DNA from: Ascocoryne sarcoides NRRL 50072 | Lineage: Eukaryota; Ascomycota; Leotiomycetes; Helotiales; Gelatinodiscaceae | Assembly (NCBI GenBank): GCA_000328965.1 | Contig: KB205946.1 | Span: forward strand, 124,001-188,000 | Length of the DNA stretch: 64,000 bases | Direction: 5' to 3' | Shown: positions 32,932 to 45,600 of the stretch, in pieces | How the letters are laid out: every line of letters starts with the position of its first letter | Position numbering within the stretch: position 1 is the first letter of the stretch | Made by a program: the position numbers and the translations under genes | The notes under the pieces: generated by a model | The model's database searches: none | What the model was told of the DNA's origin: nothing | What the model saw: the letters and a program-made list of their open reading frames with translations, nothing else

Positions 32932-34403
32932 TTTAGTTTGGATGATAGTTGACTGTAGTAGAGGTTGGGGGTTGGAGAGCTGTTGGCCTTTTGGTGGGGG
33001 ATGTTGGAGTTGCGGGTGTTTATGTTGTATTTTTTGGGTGGAGGATTGAGGACCCCGCAGTGCTCTCAGACGACTCCTGGATGTGGGGCGGACTGCGGTT
33101 GCCAACACGTCTCTGATTGTGTTTACTTTGAGCAATCACTTGAAATTCGATAATTTGATTGTTATGATTTTTATCTTCCTTTTTCCCTTTCGCGTTTTCT
33201 TCTCAAGCTCCTTTGTTTACTTTCTTCTCTTTTCCCTCTTTGCTTTTAAAAGATGAACGGCTTTGACTTCCTACTATACGCAAACCCAACTGATGTTAGA
33301 CATTGTTGCTATTTATCATAGAAAATATAGTACGATATTTTAAGTATTGTATATCAGAACGTGCGATTTCATACTAGTCGTGATTGATGTGTTGAAGGGA
33401 GAAGGGCTGCGTGGTGGAGCCCATTATCTGGGCAGTCTGCACCGAAGCTTTATCATTTTCGCTTTCCACACGGTTAGTCAATATCGCTGCTCTGCTCATA
33501 GGCTATTTTGCCTCAGCCCACTCTCAACTCACTCTCGGTTTGCCTAGCTCACTTGCTGCCTGAACAAACATTATCTATTCCTAGGCTCTCATGCCTCTAT
33601 ATTATACTAAGCCTAAGAATTAAAAGCCTTAAAGTTGGAAATTTCTGCCGCCATAGCGCTTAGAGGATATATGAAATACGGAATAGAATCAGCCAAAGGC
33701 CGGAGCGGAAAGCAGCCCGCATAGCCAAAAGGATCGATAATAGCCAACTAGACAAGTTCTCGTGCAGTGAAGTTTTGCTCATAGATGTGGGTTAAAGTTA
33801 AAACGTAACCTGAAACCGGCGACCTTGGAATTGCCGACCGAGTCAAAAGCCGATTGCTAGCCTTGCGTTGCCAAGTCTCCTGTTATGTAGCCAAAAGACG
33901 CCCAGAATTTTGCATGAAGCTGCTCCAGTGGTGTGGCGTTGTATATATCCTACGACTGGGTAGTTGAGCTAGAAATTAGCCGCCGTGGGGCGCTAATCTT
34001 TGCAGACGCTGGATCTCGCCTTCGTATCTTGGGGTATGCTGTTACAGTAGCCGCCCTGACTACAGGCTAAACTTCGACCGGATGGCGGATATGCGAACGA
34101 TAGATTGTGCCCAATGTTGGATTTTGACTATGTTGAGTCTCGAAAATCTGCTCTTATAAGGTCTGTCTACTTCTGAATCTGTCAATTGTATATCGAATTT
34201 CTGCCATACCAGTCTTATCAAGTGACCTTCTATGGTTATATTCAAGCCCGAACTTCGCATAACTTTACCAACACCTCAGGAACCGAAGACAATCTAGAAC
34301 GATTCTTGGATTGCTTCAAGAAAAGAGCAACTGTGGCACACACAAATCTTAGGGATAGGAGTCATTCTTGATTACGCAATCTTTCTTTTTCTGTGCAGTA
34401 GCA
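32932..34403. other. Intergenic, about 1.5 kb, TBCA to HET gene
   Basis: TBCA promoter at the left, HET promoter at the right. T/C-rich tract at 33170-33245. No coding signal, tRNA or repeat recognised. Confidence 0.55.
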
Positions 34404-36309
34404 ATGGCACAGGCTCGGGAGCCTTATCAGTACGACATTATGCCTACTCAGGCGTCTTTTAGGGTTCTAGAACTTCTACCTGGACAAGAAGGCGATCCCG
34501 TCTCATGTTTATTGCATCATGTGGACTGGTCCACTCCAGTGGAATATGAAGCTATATCTTACGCTTGGGGAGACCAAAACGATATAAAATGGGTCACTTG
34601 CCAGGGGAGAGAAGTGAAGGTGACCCGAAACCTTTATAGCGGACTCAGTCATCTCCGGCTTCAAAATCGGTCAAGGATTCTATGGGCGGATGCTATCTGG
34701 TAAGAGATTCTCAGTGGTTCTCAACTCTAGTATTTAAATCAGTTTATCCAGAGCTGATATTCCTTCAACCCTTGTCTATCTATCTCGGTTGCTTCAGATC
34801 TAACAACTTTCTAGCATAAATCAAGCGGACATTCCCGAACGCAGCAGTCAAGTCACTCAGATGCTGAGGATTTACCAATCCGCAAAAGCTGTTCTCGTCT
34901 GGCTTGGACCAGATTCACAAGAACATTATGCTCAATTCGCCATCGATTCGATTCGAACAATCTCGGACTTCCTATGCCAAAAGGTCGGCATCTCAGTCTC
35001 AGACCTGAGCTCTATCAGTGATGTTTACCAGGAAGTTGTATTCAAGAACCGTGACTCTCTCTCACTGCCGAATGAATGCGAATTCAGCACCGAGGCTATG
35101 TGGAAGGCGTTGGTTTGGTTCTATTCCCATCCTTATTTCACGCGAGTTTGGGCTGTTCAAGAAATAAATGCCAACAAGTCGCGATTGCTTCACTGTGGCC
35201 GCGCGACGATCGAATGGGACCGGGTGGCTTTGGTTGCTGGCTATATCATCATGGAAACGTCGTTCTCCAAAAGTTTCGGCTTCACAAGCGCGAAATGCTG
35301 GTGGGCAGCTATTATGACAACAGAGCGTATCAGACAACCTCGGAATTGGCTGTTCATGCTGTATCTCACATCTAATTTTGCTAGCACGGACCCAAGAGAT
35401 CAGGTATACGGACTCTGGGGTCTAATGAAGTTCTCTGACGGGGCCGAGCTATTGAATCCCGATTATGGAAAGTCAGATGTTGAGGTGTATAGAGACTCTG
35501 TAGAAGCCGGACTCGTCCACTTTCAGAACACAGACGTCTTACTCTACCGCACTGGTAACGAGACCCCATCATGGATTCCAAGGTGGGATCAATCGATGCT
35601 CTTTCGGAATCCGTTTCGTTTTGGAAAAGCACTCCCATGGAAACCTGCCGGGGAAACGAAACCAATTTGGAGTATTGATAAGATAACGAATGTGTTATCT
35701 CTCTCTGGATTTGTTGTTGATCATATTAAGTGCGTAACAATCTACAACGAAAGCGTCTTCGGTAACGCAACGATCAATTCAGATGAGGGGGGAAAGGAAT
35801 TGAAACAAGTTTGGCCAAGAATCCTGACGATGATGGAAAAGACTGAGTTACAGACACCGTTTAGCGTCAGTGTGCTTACCGCTGCTGCAACATCTTTCTC
35901 ATTCGGATTGAACGAAAAGAGCGAGCCTGCAAACGAGCGCCATTTGCTTTGCAATTTTGTCGCGTATTTGAAACTGGTGCTTAACACGGAAACCTATAAC
36001 AAATACATACCGCGAGATATATCTGAGGAATCCAAACACGCAGACGGTTTTGTATTCGGGAAACCCGTTTGGGACTTCACGTACCCTGAATCCAGCTTCT
36101 TTCTTACTGGAACTGGGTTGGCCGGATGCTGCGTATCAACAACTAGGCCAGGGGACATAGTTTATGTCCCTCTCGGAAGCAAATATCCATTCGTCATACG
36201 GCCGGATGGCGATGATGATCGTTTTCTCCTGAAAGGTTTCGCTTATGTGCATGGGATAATGCATGGAGAGCGAGCGGGTTCTGAAGAACAAGTTGTCAGG
36301 ATACATTGA
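34404..36309 (+). CDS. HET domain protein (heterokaryon incompatibility type)
   Basis: Two exons, 34404-34699 and 34815-36309, 596 residues. HET domains act in allorecognition and can trigger cell death on fusion of unlike hyphae. The domain fills the first half: VEYEAISYAWGDQND, LRLQNRSRILWADAI, then after the splice CINQADIPERSSQV and MLRIYQSAKAVLVWLGPDS, and VWAVQEINANKSRLLHCG with DPRDQVYGLWGLM. The C-terminal part ends with the common HET-protein module GDIVYVPLGSKYPFVIRP plus AYVHGIMHGE. The first ATG in frame is 34404. No NACHT or repeat domain is attached. The gene looks intact; partner or trigger unknown. Confidence 0.93.
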
Positions 36310-37117
36310 TGAAAGTCCTGAAAGCTAAGACCCAGTTCGGTGATGGCTGAAAGCAGGAGGCAAGAGAGGGTTCAGTCACGTCGGTCACTTTGGTCCTGGT
36401 AAGTAAGATGTATATTTGAAACTCTTTGCATACTTTCAAACTTTAGCTGTGCACACTCTTCACGATCAGAGGCTACTGTTGATCAAATTTACAGAATTAA
36501 ATTTAACCTGTCCCTATTTCTTTTACGCCTACCAATATTTCTAGGTAAGGGTGCGGGAATTTTATTTGCAGATTCCTAGATGAAGCCATACGGATAGCCA
36601 AATTCTGAAAAAAAGGTGAGAGGTTGACCTAGCTCATGTCTACAGAATCATACACCCTCCAAGTAACAAGAAGGAAGTAGTCGACTTTTGTACTCTTTAT
36701 ATTTATCAGCGTGTCACGGATGCGGTGCAGAAATGCACGTGATCGCATATATAGCCTAAACCTATATAGTACATCTGCATAGCGCTAGTAAGCAGCTAAA
36801 TAGAGTGAAGATTTCAAAGAACGCAGAAGAAAATCCGCAACATATTATAAAGTAGTATGATATGGGAATTTAGAGCTGACGTGGGCTGTTTCATAATCTA
36901 AGCTATTAAGATGCAGCTTGAGAGGTTGTCAGAGGAGTATTTTATATGTTTTAAGTGTTAAAACAACAGGAATCTATTACAGTACAAAATCGGCTATTTG
37001 TTTCTCCGACTGAGAGCCCGCACCTGAACGGCCCAACATCAACGCCCAACATCGAACATCAACATCCTAGGTAGCACCATCCCCAAATCTGACATTTTGA
37101 ATCGATACATTTCCAAA
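36310..37117. other. Intergenic, AT-rich
   Basis: About 800 bases with no recognisable gene, repeat or RNA. Confidence 0.55.
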
Positions 37118-37566
37118 ATGGCCGCTGTCTTTTCTGCTGCCACGAAATTTAGGCTCGTATTCTCCACTCCTGTCAACGGGCTTGAAGCCTGCAAGGCCGC
37201 CGTCTTCGCCGCTGGTGCAGGTCGCTATCCCGGGGGGAAATACACTGAGTGCTGCTGGTCTGTTTTGGGTAACGGTCAGTTCCGTCCTGGAGATGCAGCA
37301 AACCCACATATCGGAGAAGTGGGCAAGCTGGAACACACCGAGGAGGTTCGGGTGGAAGTGATGTGCTTCGGTGAGGAAACTGCTAGGAGCGCGGTCGCGG
37401 CGCTGAAGAAGTAAGTTTGTCAGTGCTTGTTATTTTCCAGTTTCGAGTCGCCGTTTAGGTAGTCAGGTAAGGGTTGCTAGATTTTCTGTGCTAGTCTGAC
37501 GAACTCCCCAGGGCTCATCCATATGAGGAGCCTTCATATGGTGTCTATGCGTTGGCGGATTTCTGA
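37118..37566 (+). CDS. Stand-alone NIF3/YqfO C-terminal-like (CutA-like fold) protein
   Basis: Two exons, 37118-37410 and 37512-37566, 115 residues. The whole protein matches only the small inserted domain found in bacterial YqfO/NIF3-like proteins: FRLVFSTPVNGLEACKAAVF, AAGAGRYPGGKYTECCWSVL, GNGQFRPGDAANPHIGEVGK, RVEVMCFGEETARSAV, and after the splice KAHPYEEPSYGVYAL. In bacteria this domain sits inside a metal-binding NIF3 protein; free-standing fungal copies exist but their role is not established. It is predicted to be cytosolic or mitochondrial. ATG 37118 is the first in frame; the open frame reaches further upstream without one. Confidence 0.88.
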
Positions 37567-39181
37567 ATTCGGGAGCTGCAACATTTGGGGACGGGGCTAG
37601 TGGTATGCCGTCCTCGTAGACAACAGATGGTAGCGAATTCAAATACTGTGTGGAGCTCGGGACCGCTGGACGCTGCAGAGAAAAAGAAGCAAGGAATTGG
37701 CGAAAACAAAGACTAATAAATTATCTGGAGCTTGCAATTTGGCTTTCCAGCACAAATTGTAAGAAACAATAAGCCCTCTTTTCTCTAAGATGAGATGAAA
37801 TCCGTGGGTGATGATCTGAATCCTATTTCTCTTAACATAGTCTTATCTCACAGTCTATTGACTTAATCAATCGCCATTGTCATTGACCAGTGGTGGCACG
37901 CTTCATTTCCCACACTGTCGCCTATGGCGTCTAATTCGGTGATCATATAATAATGAAGTTGTCGATGCCGCAAAGGAAAGAGGGGCTAATAGAGGATGAA
38001 GCGATGAAGTCAATGTAGATTGAGTTGCGGAGGCTGGCGATTCACTCTCTTATAAGTAGGGTGTTAGCTAGAGGAATAATCCTTAGACGTGGCGTTCGTG
38101 TTACGTCTCATCTTATCTCCTATAATAAAACGTTAAAATAACCTTGAATGACCTACATGTTATGGAAGAAATTAGTATCACTAAAGGTTAGAATTCTTTC
38201 GAGATGAAATTCTTACTAAAATAATCGTCAATGTCAATAGACTTCGTCACGTGTGGCAGGAGTATTGTTAGTAAGTTAAAATAGAAAATAGTTCTGTCTA
38301 AAGTTTGAATTATATAAAAATTAACACACAGAAGGATAGAAGTTAATTCTTCAAGGAAGATTGACAAGAAGGAAGGGTTATAACCATGAGTCAGGTGACC
38401 ATATAACCAACACTGCAGGTGAACTAGGGTCATGAGATAATTCTCCTAAGGTGCAAAATACACTTAATAAGCACACGGCATCCTGTGGTTTCCCTTCATT
38501 CATGAACTGTGTAGGGGGTGCACAGCTGATAGTAGCATCTAGCGCAGATCGTGGGCCGTTGGCTCATCATTAAGACATAAACAAGCACACTATAATTCGC
38601 CTAATACAAGGGCAATAAGTAGTATAGCTTTTTTCCGTCGAGCTTATATGTAACTTACAATTCAATTCTATGGCTTTCTCTTTGCAAATACAGTACATAT
38701 TTTATAGCGTAACTTTTGTGACCGGCGATGCCGAGCATCTGCTCGGCACTCTCCAACCGGCATCCTCATCCCGATGCGCAAATCAAGCCGATTGGTACAG
38801 TGTAAACGGAAGGATTCGCTTCGTTTGGATATCAGGATCCGCTTCTTTATTAGTATTTAAATGGGCTCGTTCCGATTTGACAGCTATAACATCCACGTCT
38901 CGTGGCAATCTCTGTATTGTTACCAACATCCTATCCCCTTGTAATTAATTCTATTGCAGCTGAACCAGCCGCCGATGAGATTTTTCCCATATGGAGTAAA
39001 AATAATCTCTGAACTTGTGTAAACCAAAGCGCTTAATTAAAGCCTTGGTGTGATCCAGGCACCATTGCGTAAAGTATCGCGTTTTTACCCCTCACTCTAC
39101 ATTTCAGTGAGAATATTCTTGCTTGGAGCATTTACAGCTACGCACACAAAATCTTAGACACCGCACCCTTCTATCGTGAGA
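37567..39181. other. Intergenic, about 1.6 kb, AT-rich
   Basis: No supported gene. The ORF 38670-38948 (plus) has no recognisable family. Several inverted TAA/TTA-rich stretches at 38090-38470 suggest degenerate sequence but no transposon ends can be defined. Confidence 0.5.
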
Positions 39182-40386
39182 ATGGCCACAGCGACTCCTG
39201 AGCTCACTCAGCCCCTAATTGAGGTCGATGAGATTAATGATACCGATTCAGCTATCGACTTCAAGAGTTTGGCCAGCTCGACAACGTCGATTGGATCGAG
39301 TATCTTGAAGAGCCGAGAGGAGAATGGAAGGACGTATCATGCGTACAAGGACGGGAAATATGTGTATCCTGACGACGAGAATGAAAAAGACAGGCTCGAT
39401 CGTAAGCTATGCTTTTTCTTTTTATTCCTCTCGTTCAAACTATTTCCTTATGCCCTTAATCAATTCTCCACTTTCACAGCCCGCCCTATACTTAAAAGTG
39501 GCACTAATAAGCTGAGAGTTCAACACCACATCAATCTAATTACGTTCGGCGGAAAGCTATCTGTCATCCCGGAAGAAAAGCTTAAAAAGAAGCAATTCCA
39601 CCGAGTACTAGATGTTGGCTGTGGCACTGGGATTTGGGCCATCGATTATGGGGACGAGCATCCGGAATCGCAAGTCATAGGTGCCGATCTCAGCCCTCAG
39701 CAACCAAGTTTTGCTCCGCCAAATGTAACTTTCGAGATTGATGATCTCGAGGAGCGATGGCTGTATCATCAGAGCTTCGACTATATCCACGCAGGGATGA
39801 TGACAAGCTCGTTCAGGGACTACCCAAAGTTTTTCCGTCAAGCTTTCGAATTTACCACACCAGGTGGGTATATTGAGTGCTCAGATGTTGTATACCCAAT
39901 TAAATGTGATGATGGGTCTTTGACCAAAGACCATGCGCTGTACAAATGGAGTGAGCTACTGCTTGAGGCCAGCATCGTAAGCGTTATTTTCTCTTTGAGG
40001 AGAGTTCTCGAGCCTTTTGGTCTAAATACTGTTCTCAAAGCCTAGTACTAATAATAATATAGAAATTCGGTCGTCCTCTTAACAGTGCACTCCAAAATAA
40101 ATCACGGATGGAAGAAGCAGGTTACACAGATGTCGTTGAACGTTGGGATGTTTGGGCCAATGGGCGCTGGCCAAAAGACGCTAGATTGAAGGAGCTAGGC
40201 GTTTGGACGCTTGAAAATATCCTCATAGGCCTCGAAGGTTTCTCTTTAGCACTGCTCACTCGAGTTCTCAACTGGTCAGCCGAAGAGGTTCAAGTATTCC
40301 TCGTTGATGTTAGGAAGGATCTGAGGAATCAGAATCTTCATTGCTATTTCCCTCTGTTGACTGTTTATGGACGAAAGCCCGAGTAA
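39182..40386 (+). CDS. LaeA-like SAM-dependent methyltransferase
   Basis: Three exons, 39182-39401, 39519-39976 and 40063-40386, giving 333 residues. The family includes the secondary metabolism regulator LaeA but most members are of unknown substrate. Seen: an acidic N-terminus, YHAYKDGKYVYPDDENEKDR, then LQHHINLITFGGKLSVIP after the splice, motif I VLDVGCGTGIWAIDYGDEHP, the acidic loop GADLSPQQPSFAPPNVTF, MMTSSFRDYPKFFRQAFE and the post-motif PGGYIECSD. The second exon starts after an unusual AG acceptor (GAGAG) chosen because it alone gives the RLDLQHH join. The C-terminal LENILIGLEGFSLALLTRVL is typical. Start ATG at 39182. Possible biosynthetic role not shown by neighbours. Confidence 0.9.
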
Positions 40387-41119
40387 ATGGTTGGACAAGT
40401 TTTTGGTGTGTGGAATAGTGTGTGGGATAGTGTGTGGGATAGTGGGGGGGTAGGGATAGGGGTGTGTTAGCTTGTGGGACATCTTCTGGACAAATTTGAA
40501 TCTGCCAGTCTTAAATACAAGTCAATCACTTACCTCATTGTTTGTGCTTAAATATAAATACTGATGAAAATAAGACATACACTTGATAACTTCATTTCCT
40601 TGTCTACCTTTTCTTCTTCCATGAAATCGAATGCTGTCTAAAGGCTTTGCATGCTTTAATATGCGTTCTAAGGAGCTGTTTTGAGCGCAAAGCAAAAGCG
40701 GCTAGCAAATTTAAGCATCTGCGTATTAGACAAACGGTCAAGATCGCTAAGGCACAAGAGCTTCAATTTGACGTACCTTTAATTTATATTTCGAGTATTT
40801 TAAATTGAACTCAAAAGAATACAGGTTTCAAAAAAGATTCTGTTCGGAAGTTGAACTTGGCTTACAATGGTTAAGTGAGTGTAGTAACATTAAATGAAAA
40901 AGTCTAATAACAATAAAGTCACGTCAAGATAAAACCTCCCTTACTTGGCTAGTTTATTCAAAGGCTAGATGGAAGAGTGGGCTCATGGGGTACGCCTAAC
41001 AGCACCCACTTTTACGGGAACCCCGCCCCACCTCCTTGTTTTTATTGCATCAGCCATCCTATACAGACACTTTCCCTAACCCTTGACAAGTTCAACAAAC
41101 ATTGTTTGCTTACGCAGCC
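40387..41119. other. Intergenic, methyltransferase to DUF218 gene
   Basis: Begins with the 12-bp tandem units, then AT-rich sequence and the DUF218 promoter. No gene seen. Confidence 0.5.
40406..40441. repeat. Three 12-bp tandem units GTGTGTGGRATA
   Basis: Units at 40406-40417, 40418-40429 and 40430-40441 (one A/G difference), just after the methyltransferase stop, followed by a G-rich tail. Confidence 0.85.
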
Positions 41120-42161
41120 ATGGACGACAAATCAGATGCCATGAGAGCGGCAGATGCTCTTAACTACCTATCATGCTTCCTAGCACACGAGCAAATCGAC
41201 AGCTCGAGCGGTGTGAATAGCTTTATCCGCTCTTTACCATCCCTGCGGGAGGGCAAGCCAACGGACGTGATCGTCTTTTGTGCGTCTTCGGTTCTCTCGC
41301 TAGCTGATGATGTCTTCTCCGCAATTTCCGGAGTATCTGGAACTACTCCATCCTGCCAAGTAGACAAGATTTCTTGGTAGGAGGCCCTTGACGGTCCATT
41401 CAGGTGATATTTAACGCTAACGCTGGACATTTAGTTCCGACCTGAACCTTGCTCTTGTGCTGTGCGGCGGAATTGGGCATTCTACGCCATGCCTATACGA
41501 GGCCATCAGGAAGCACCCGACGTATAAGGCTTTAGCCCCCGAAATCGAGGCTCAGCCGGAGTCACGGGTTTTGCAAATGATTGCAGAGCGGTGGTTTGGG
41601 CTTGAAATTGTCGACATCAATTCCCGTAATAGCTCCATTCATCACGGGACTCCAGGTCTTCCCTTCATAACAGTAGAAGACCAATCCACGAACTGTGGCG
41701 CAAACGCTTTCAACTCAAGAAAGGTCCTTGAGGCACACGGCATGGCGCATCCACGATCCATAATCGTGGTGCAAGATCCTACTATGAGCAGACGAACAGT
41801 AGCCTCCTTTGAAAAGGTTTACGCAGATCTCGGCGATGCTGCCCCCCAGGTGATCAGCTGGCCGACATTCGTCCCACAGGTCTCCGTGTTGGAAAGCGGA
41901 CACAAAGGTCCAACAGACAGCAGCCTGATAGACGAGCTAGAATTCTCAGCATTAGGGGCAACCAGATTACGTAGAGATTACCTATGGAGCCTTCGCCGCT
42001 TTGTGGACCTAATTATTGGAGAGATCCCACGGTTGCGTGACAATGAAGCTGGATATGGACCAAAGGGGAAGGGGTTCATCGCCCATGTAGATGTACCAGA
42101 ATCTGTAGAGAAGGCTTGGGAGACTGCTGTACGTTTGTTGGGGAGTGGAGAGAGGGTTTAA
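41120..42161 (+). CDS. DUF218 (YdcF-like) domain protein
   Basis: Two exons, 41120-41376 and 41435-42161, 327 residues. DUF218 proteins have a Rossmann-like fold; bacterial members act in cell envelope biology and the fungal role is unknown. Seen: an N-terminal helical part (MRAADALNYLSCFLAHEQI), a first beta strand PTDVIVFCASSVL, then after the splice LNLALVLCGGIGHSTPCLYE, FITVEDQSTNCGANAFNSRK and RSIIVVQDPTMSRRTVASFE, the core DUF218 motifs. The C-terminal IPRLRDNEAGYGPKGKGFI is typical of the fungal group. ATG 41120 is the first in frame. No signal peptide, so probably cytosolic. It is the last intact gene before the broken NLR. Confidence 0.88.
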
Positions 42162-42643
42162 ATATCTTAGACCAGCAGCTACCTAATAGATTGAGGTTAT
42201 TTGCCGAAACCGAAGTTCTGGAATTTTACTTTATCTTGACCTTTGTCAAAAGAAATAGTAAGCTTATAACATATATTGGATATGTAATGTCCCTTAGCGT
42301 TGTTCTGATGTCAGGATCTATCAGCCTTGCTCTTTGAGAGAAATAGAGAGTGGGTAATCCTCGTTAGTACTTCCAACACTGAGACACCAGTGTTCGGGAA
42401 ACTATTTATGCAACGGTTAGTATTTTAAAGTCAGATATTCTTAAGGGACACATGGATTTTACCTACTAATTACATTTTATACTACTAAGATTTCAAGGAC
42501 TTTCTAAAAAAACACTTCATATCGTCTCTTACATACCTTCGTTACGCTTTGCAGCGAAGTAGTGGGTATGGGGCAGTGAACTTATTCAAAAGCATCGCAT
42601 TTCAACTAGCTAAATTATTATTTTACTGGAGAAACCTATCTTC
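42162..42643. other. Intergenic, convergent flanks
   Basis: About 480 AT-rich bases between the DUF218 stop and the NLR stop. Nothing recognised. Confidence 0.5.
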
Positions 42644-45600
42644 CTACACATTGAAAGAAACGGTTTTCTTAGTTCTTTTCCTAGTCGGTTCGTCTATCTC
42701 GCCCTGAGCAGCTCTCTTCAATTGAAGAGCCCCGAAATTGCGTAGAAGCCGTACGATATCCCGGTGACCCTCAAGTGTAGCAGCATCTAGTGCTTCACCT
42801 CCCTGAGCGTCAACATCTGCACCACAGTGAAGTAGTAACTTCACAGTGGCGGTGTGGCCTTGAGACGAAGCCATTTGGAGTGGGCTACCGAGGCCACCAC
42901 TTTGTGCGTTAATACTGGCACCATGTTGAAACAGCTGCCATACGATCTCGGTGTGCCCGTTATACGATGCAGCCTGTAGCGCACTACCCATGGGGAATGC
43001 CTCCTCGTTGACCCTAGCCCTCTTGAGAAGTAAAAGTTGTACGGTCTCAAGATGGCCCCTGAGTGAGGCGGACTGTAGCGCAGTACCGTATTCTTTACTT
43101 TGAGAGTCGATGTTAGCCCCCTGACAAAGCAACAGCCGTACAGTCTCGGTGAACCCCAATCTTGAAGCAGCTTGTAGGGAATTACCAAAGCTTCTCTGTT
43201 TAGCGTTGACTCTATTCCCATGGGCGAGCAGCGCCCTTAAGTTATCGAGGTCATCAGTATTTTCACCATAAATCCCCCATTCAAGCAGCATTTTTAAGGT
43301 GTTTGTGCAGCCCTTTATTGCGGCCTCTGCTGAAAGCTCAAGCGCTGTGCTCCCAGCCATGTTCTCCACACCGTTATCAGCACCGGAATCGAGAAGATCT
43401 TTGACTATAGCCGCGTGGTCCCAGCGAGCAGCATGATGCAGCGGCGTGTTACCAACATCATCTTCTATGTCAATATTCTCGCCACTTCGCAGGAGAGCGG
43501 AAGTAACACTTAGAAGATTTGAGGAAGCTGCGATATGAATGAGCCTCGAAGCGCTCTCGGGGCATCTTGGATTATTCGAATCAGTTGCACGAAAGATCGT
43601 TATCCAAGCCTGGAAAACTGGCCCAAGAGATGTTCCAAATTGGCTTATGATATGCTGCTGCGGAACCCCATATACTTCGGCTTTTTCTGCGTGTAAGAAC
43701 CAAGATTTTGTGCTGTAGAGTGTGAAGGGAACCTTCCGTGACAAAAACAGGGCTTTTTCGCTCTCCGGTTTCCGGGTATAAAGTTCGCGTAGTCTTGAGT
43801 TAACTTTGTCCGACTTGAGATAGTCGAGACATGACTGGCATAGTATATGGTGACCTTGTCCGATAACATCATCAGCTGACACGTGATATGGAGAACTGCC
43901 TAGAGACTTTGTGATGTACAGTAGACCTCGAGACTGAAAGAAATCATTGATAGATCGATGGATGAATTGTACAGTTGTCGTAGCGTCCTCTATTTTAATC
44001 TCGACTAGGCCACCCGACAAGTTGGTGATCTGTGTTCGCATCACACTATCATCGTCGGCCCAGGCCATAACACAACGTAGCTCTGCAACAGACAGAGGTC
44101 GCACCGTAAAGCAAACCCACTGCATAAGTAACAATGTCCGCTTGAACGTGATTCGCAGGATACATTTCTCAAGAACGCGTTGATAAACTTTAAATAGCTC
44201 TTGTGGCTCTTCGAAAATCTGATCATGAATGGATTCCATCGGCTCTCCACCAGAAATGAGGCCAATAATCCTCTTGACAATGAAGTCCAGCCACAAGAAC
44301 TGTCCGGAGGCTCTCTTCTTAATATCTTCCTTAAGCCTCTGGAAGTCATCGATCAAACGCTTCCTAGGTTCCGGTCCCAACAGCCCAGGGTAAAGCTTAT
44401 TTTCGACGTATTTCGAGATGCCATCACAGTTTTCCTTTTCGACGCAGACCTCGAGATTGTCATCTTTACTAAGCTGTGGATAGTGACGACATGATATGCA
44501 CATTCTTGCAGTAGCTCCTTCTTCCTCAAGCTTATTGTGGAGTGTGTGAAAGTATAAAGCTGTCTCTTCGCCAATTGTAGCCGGCTCGGTTTCATCTAAC
44601 GCATCCACAAAGATCGTCACATTCTTTGATCTAGCGGCATTGCTGACTGCGCCAGAGAAAAGATCTTGTAATTCTCTGCAATGCCATTCCCAACCAGTTC
44701 CAGGTTCTCCGCGCTTGCACTTTTCTCTGAACGCAGCACGGATTGGCGGTCGAGCTGAAGGGACTTTATCGTATACTTGATATAAGAGAGATCGGAGCAT
44801 GCCGGTTGATGTCTTCTGTAGTTCATGCCCCTGTGCATGGAAGAAGAATCCGAGCCTTTGACTAGGTGTGAATGATCGCGGTTGATGCCTTGAATATGAA
44901 GAGTCTGATTATCCCCAGCACGGACGCTAGTTGCAGAATCATCGTTAACAAGAATCACCTCTGTGCCCTCCATGACCCATTCACCCTCTTTGTTCTGGGG
45001 AAAAGTTCAGCTTGTGAGAATTAATCGTCCGTATAGCATGAAAGAAAACCATACCTTTATTGCCGTTTTGGAAGCCATAGTCTCGTAATAGCACTCAATT
45101 CTCGACCGGCGATTCTTCGGCTTTGAAAACCTGAAGGCCTTCCGAAACTCTTCCTGCTGTTCACGAAGAAATGGAGATGCATCGCTGAGGGAAAGGATTA
45201 GGCTTTCGTTAAACTGTCCTTGGACTATAGCCTTCAATGAGTTAATATTCATCCCACGATTTGGTACTCCGAAGAACGAAGCTCCGTAAATAGAGTCAAA
45301 AACGGCCCGTTTCTTGGGGAAGATTTTTGAATGTTTGTGTAACTGAATGATAGCCTAAAAATTATCAGCATTGGGAATCCTGTGTGGGAATCTTTTGATT
45401 CACCTCTTTCACAATCACACCCCCCATACTATGAGCAATGAAGAAAAGTGGTTTTCTGCTCTCCTGGCTAATTGTCCCCTTCGAAGGAAAACTGACGTCA
45501 AGGTCACCAACTGATGTTGAAGGAACTCTCGGTCGGATTGAAGTAATGGTTGTCATAAACTCCGTGCCGAGGGACTTGATATCTTGAAAGCTTAAACTGT

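Noticed and set aside
44800..44994. Intron joining the NLR hydrolase and NACHT parts
   Set aside because: No good donor lies after HSHLVK, and any splice would still lack a P-loop.
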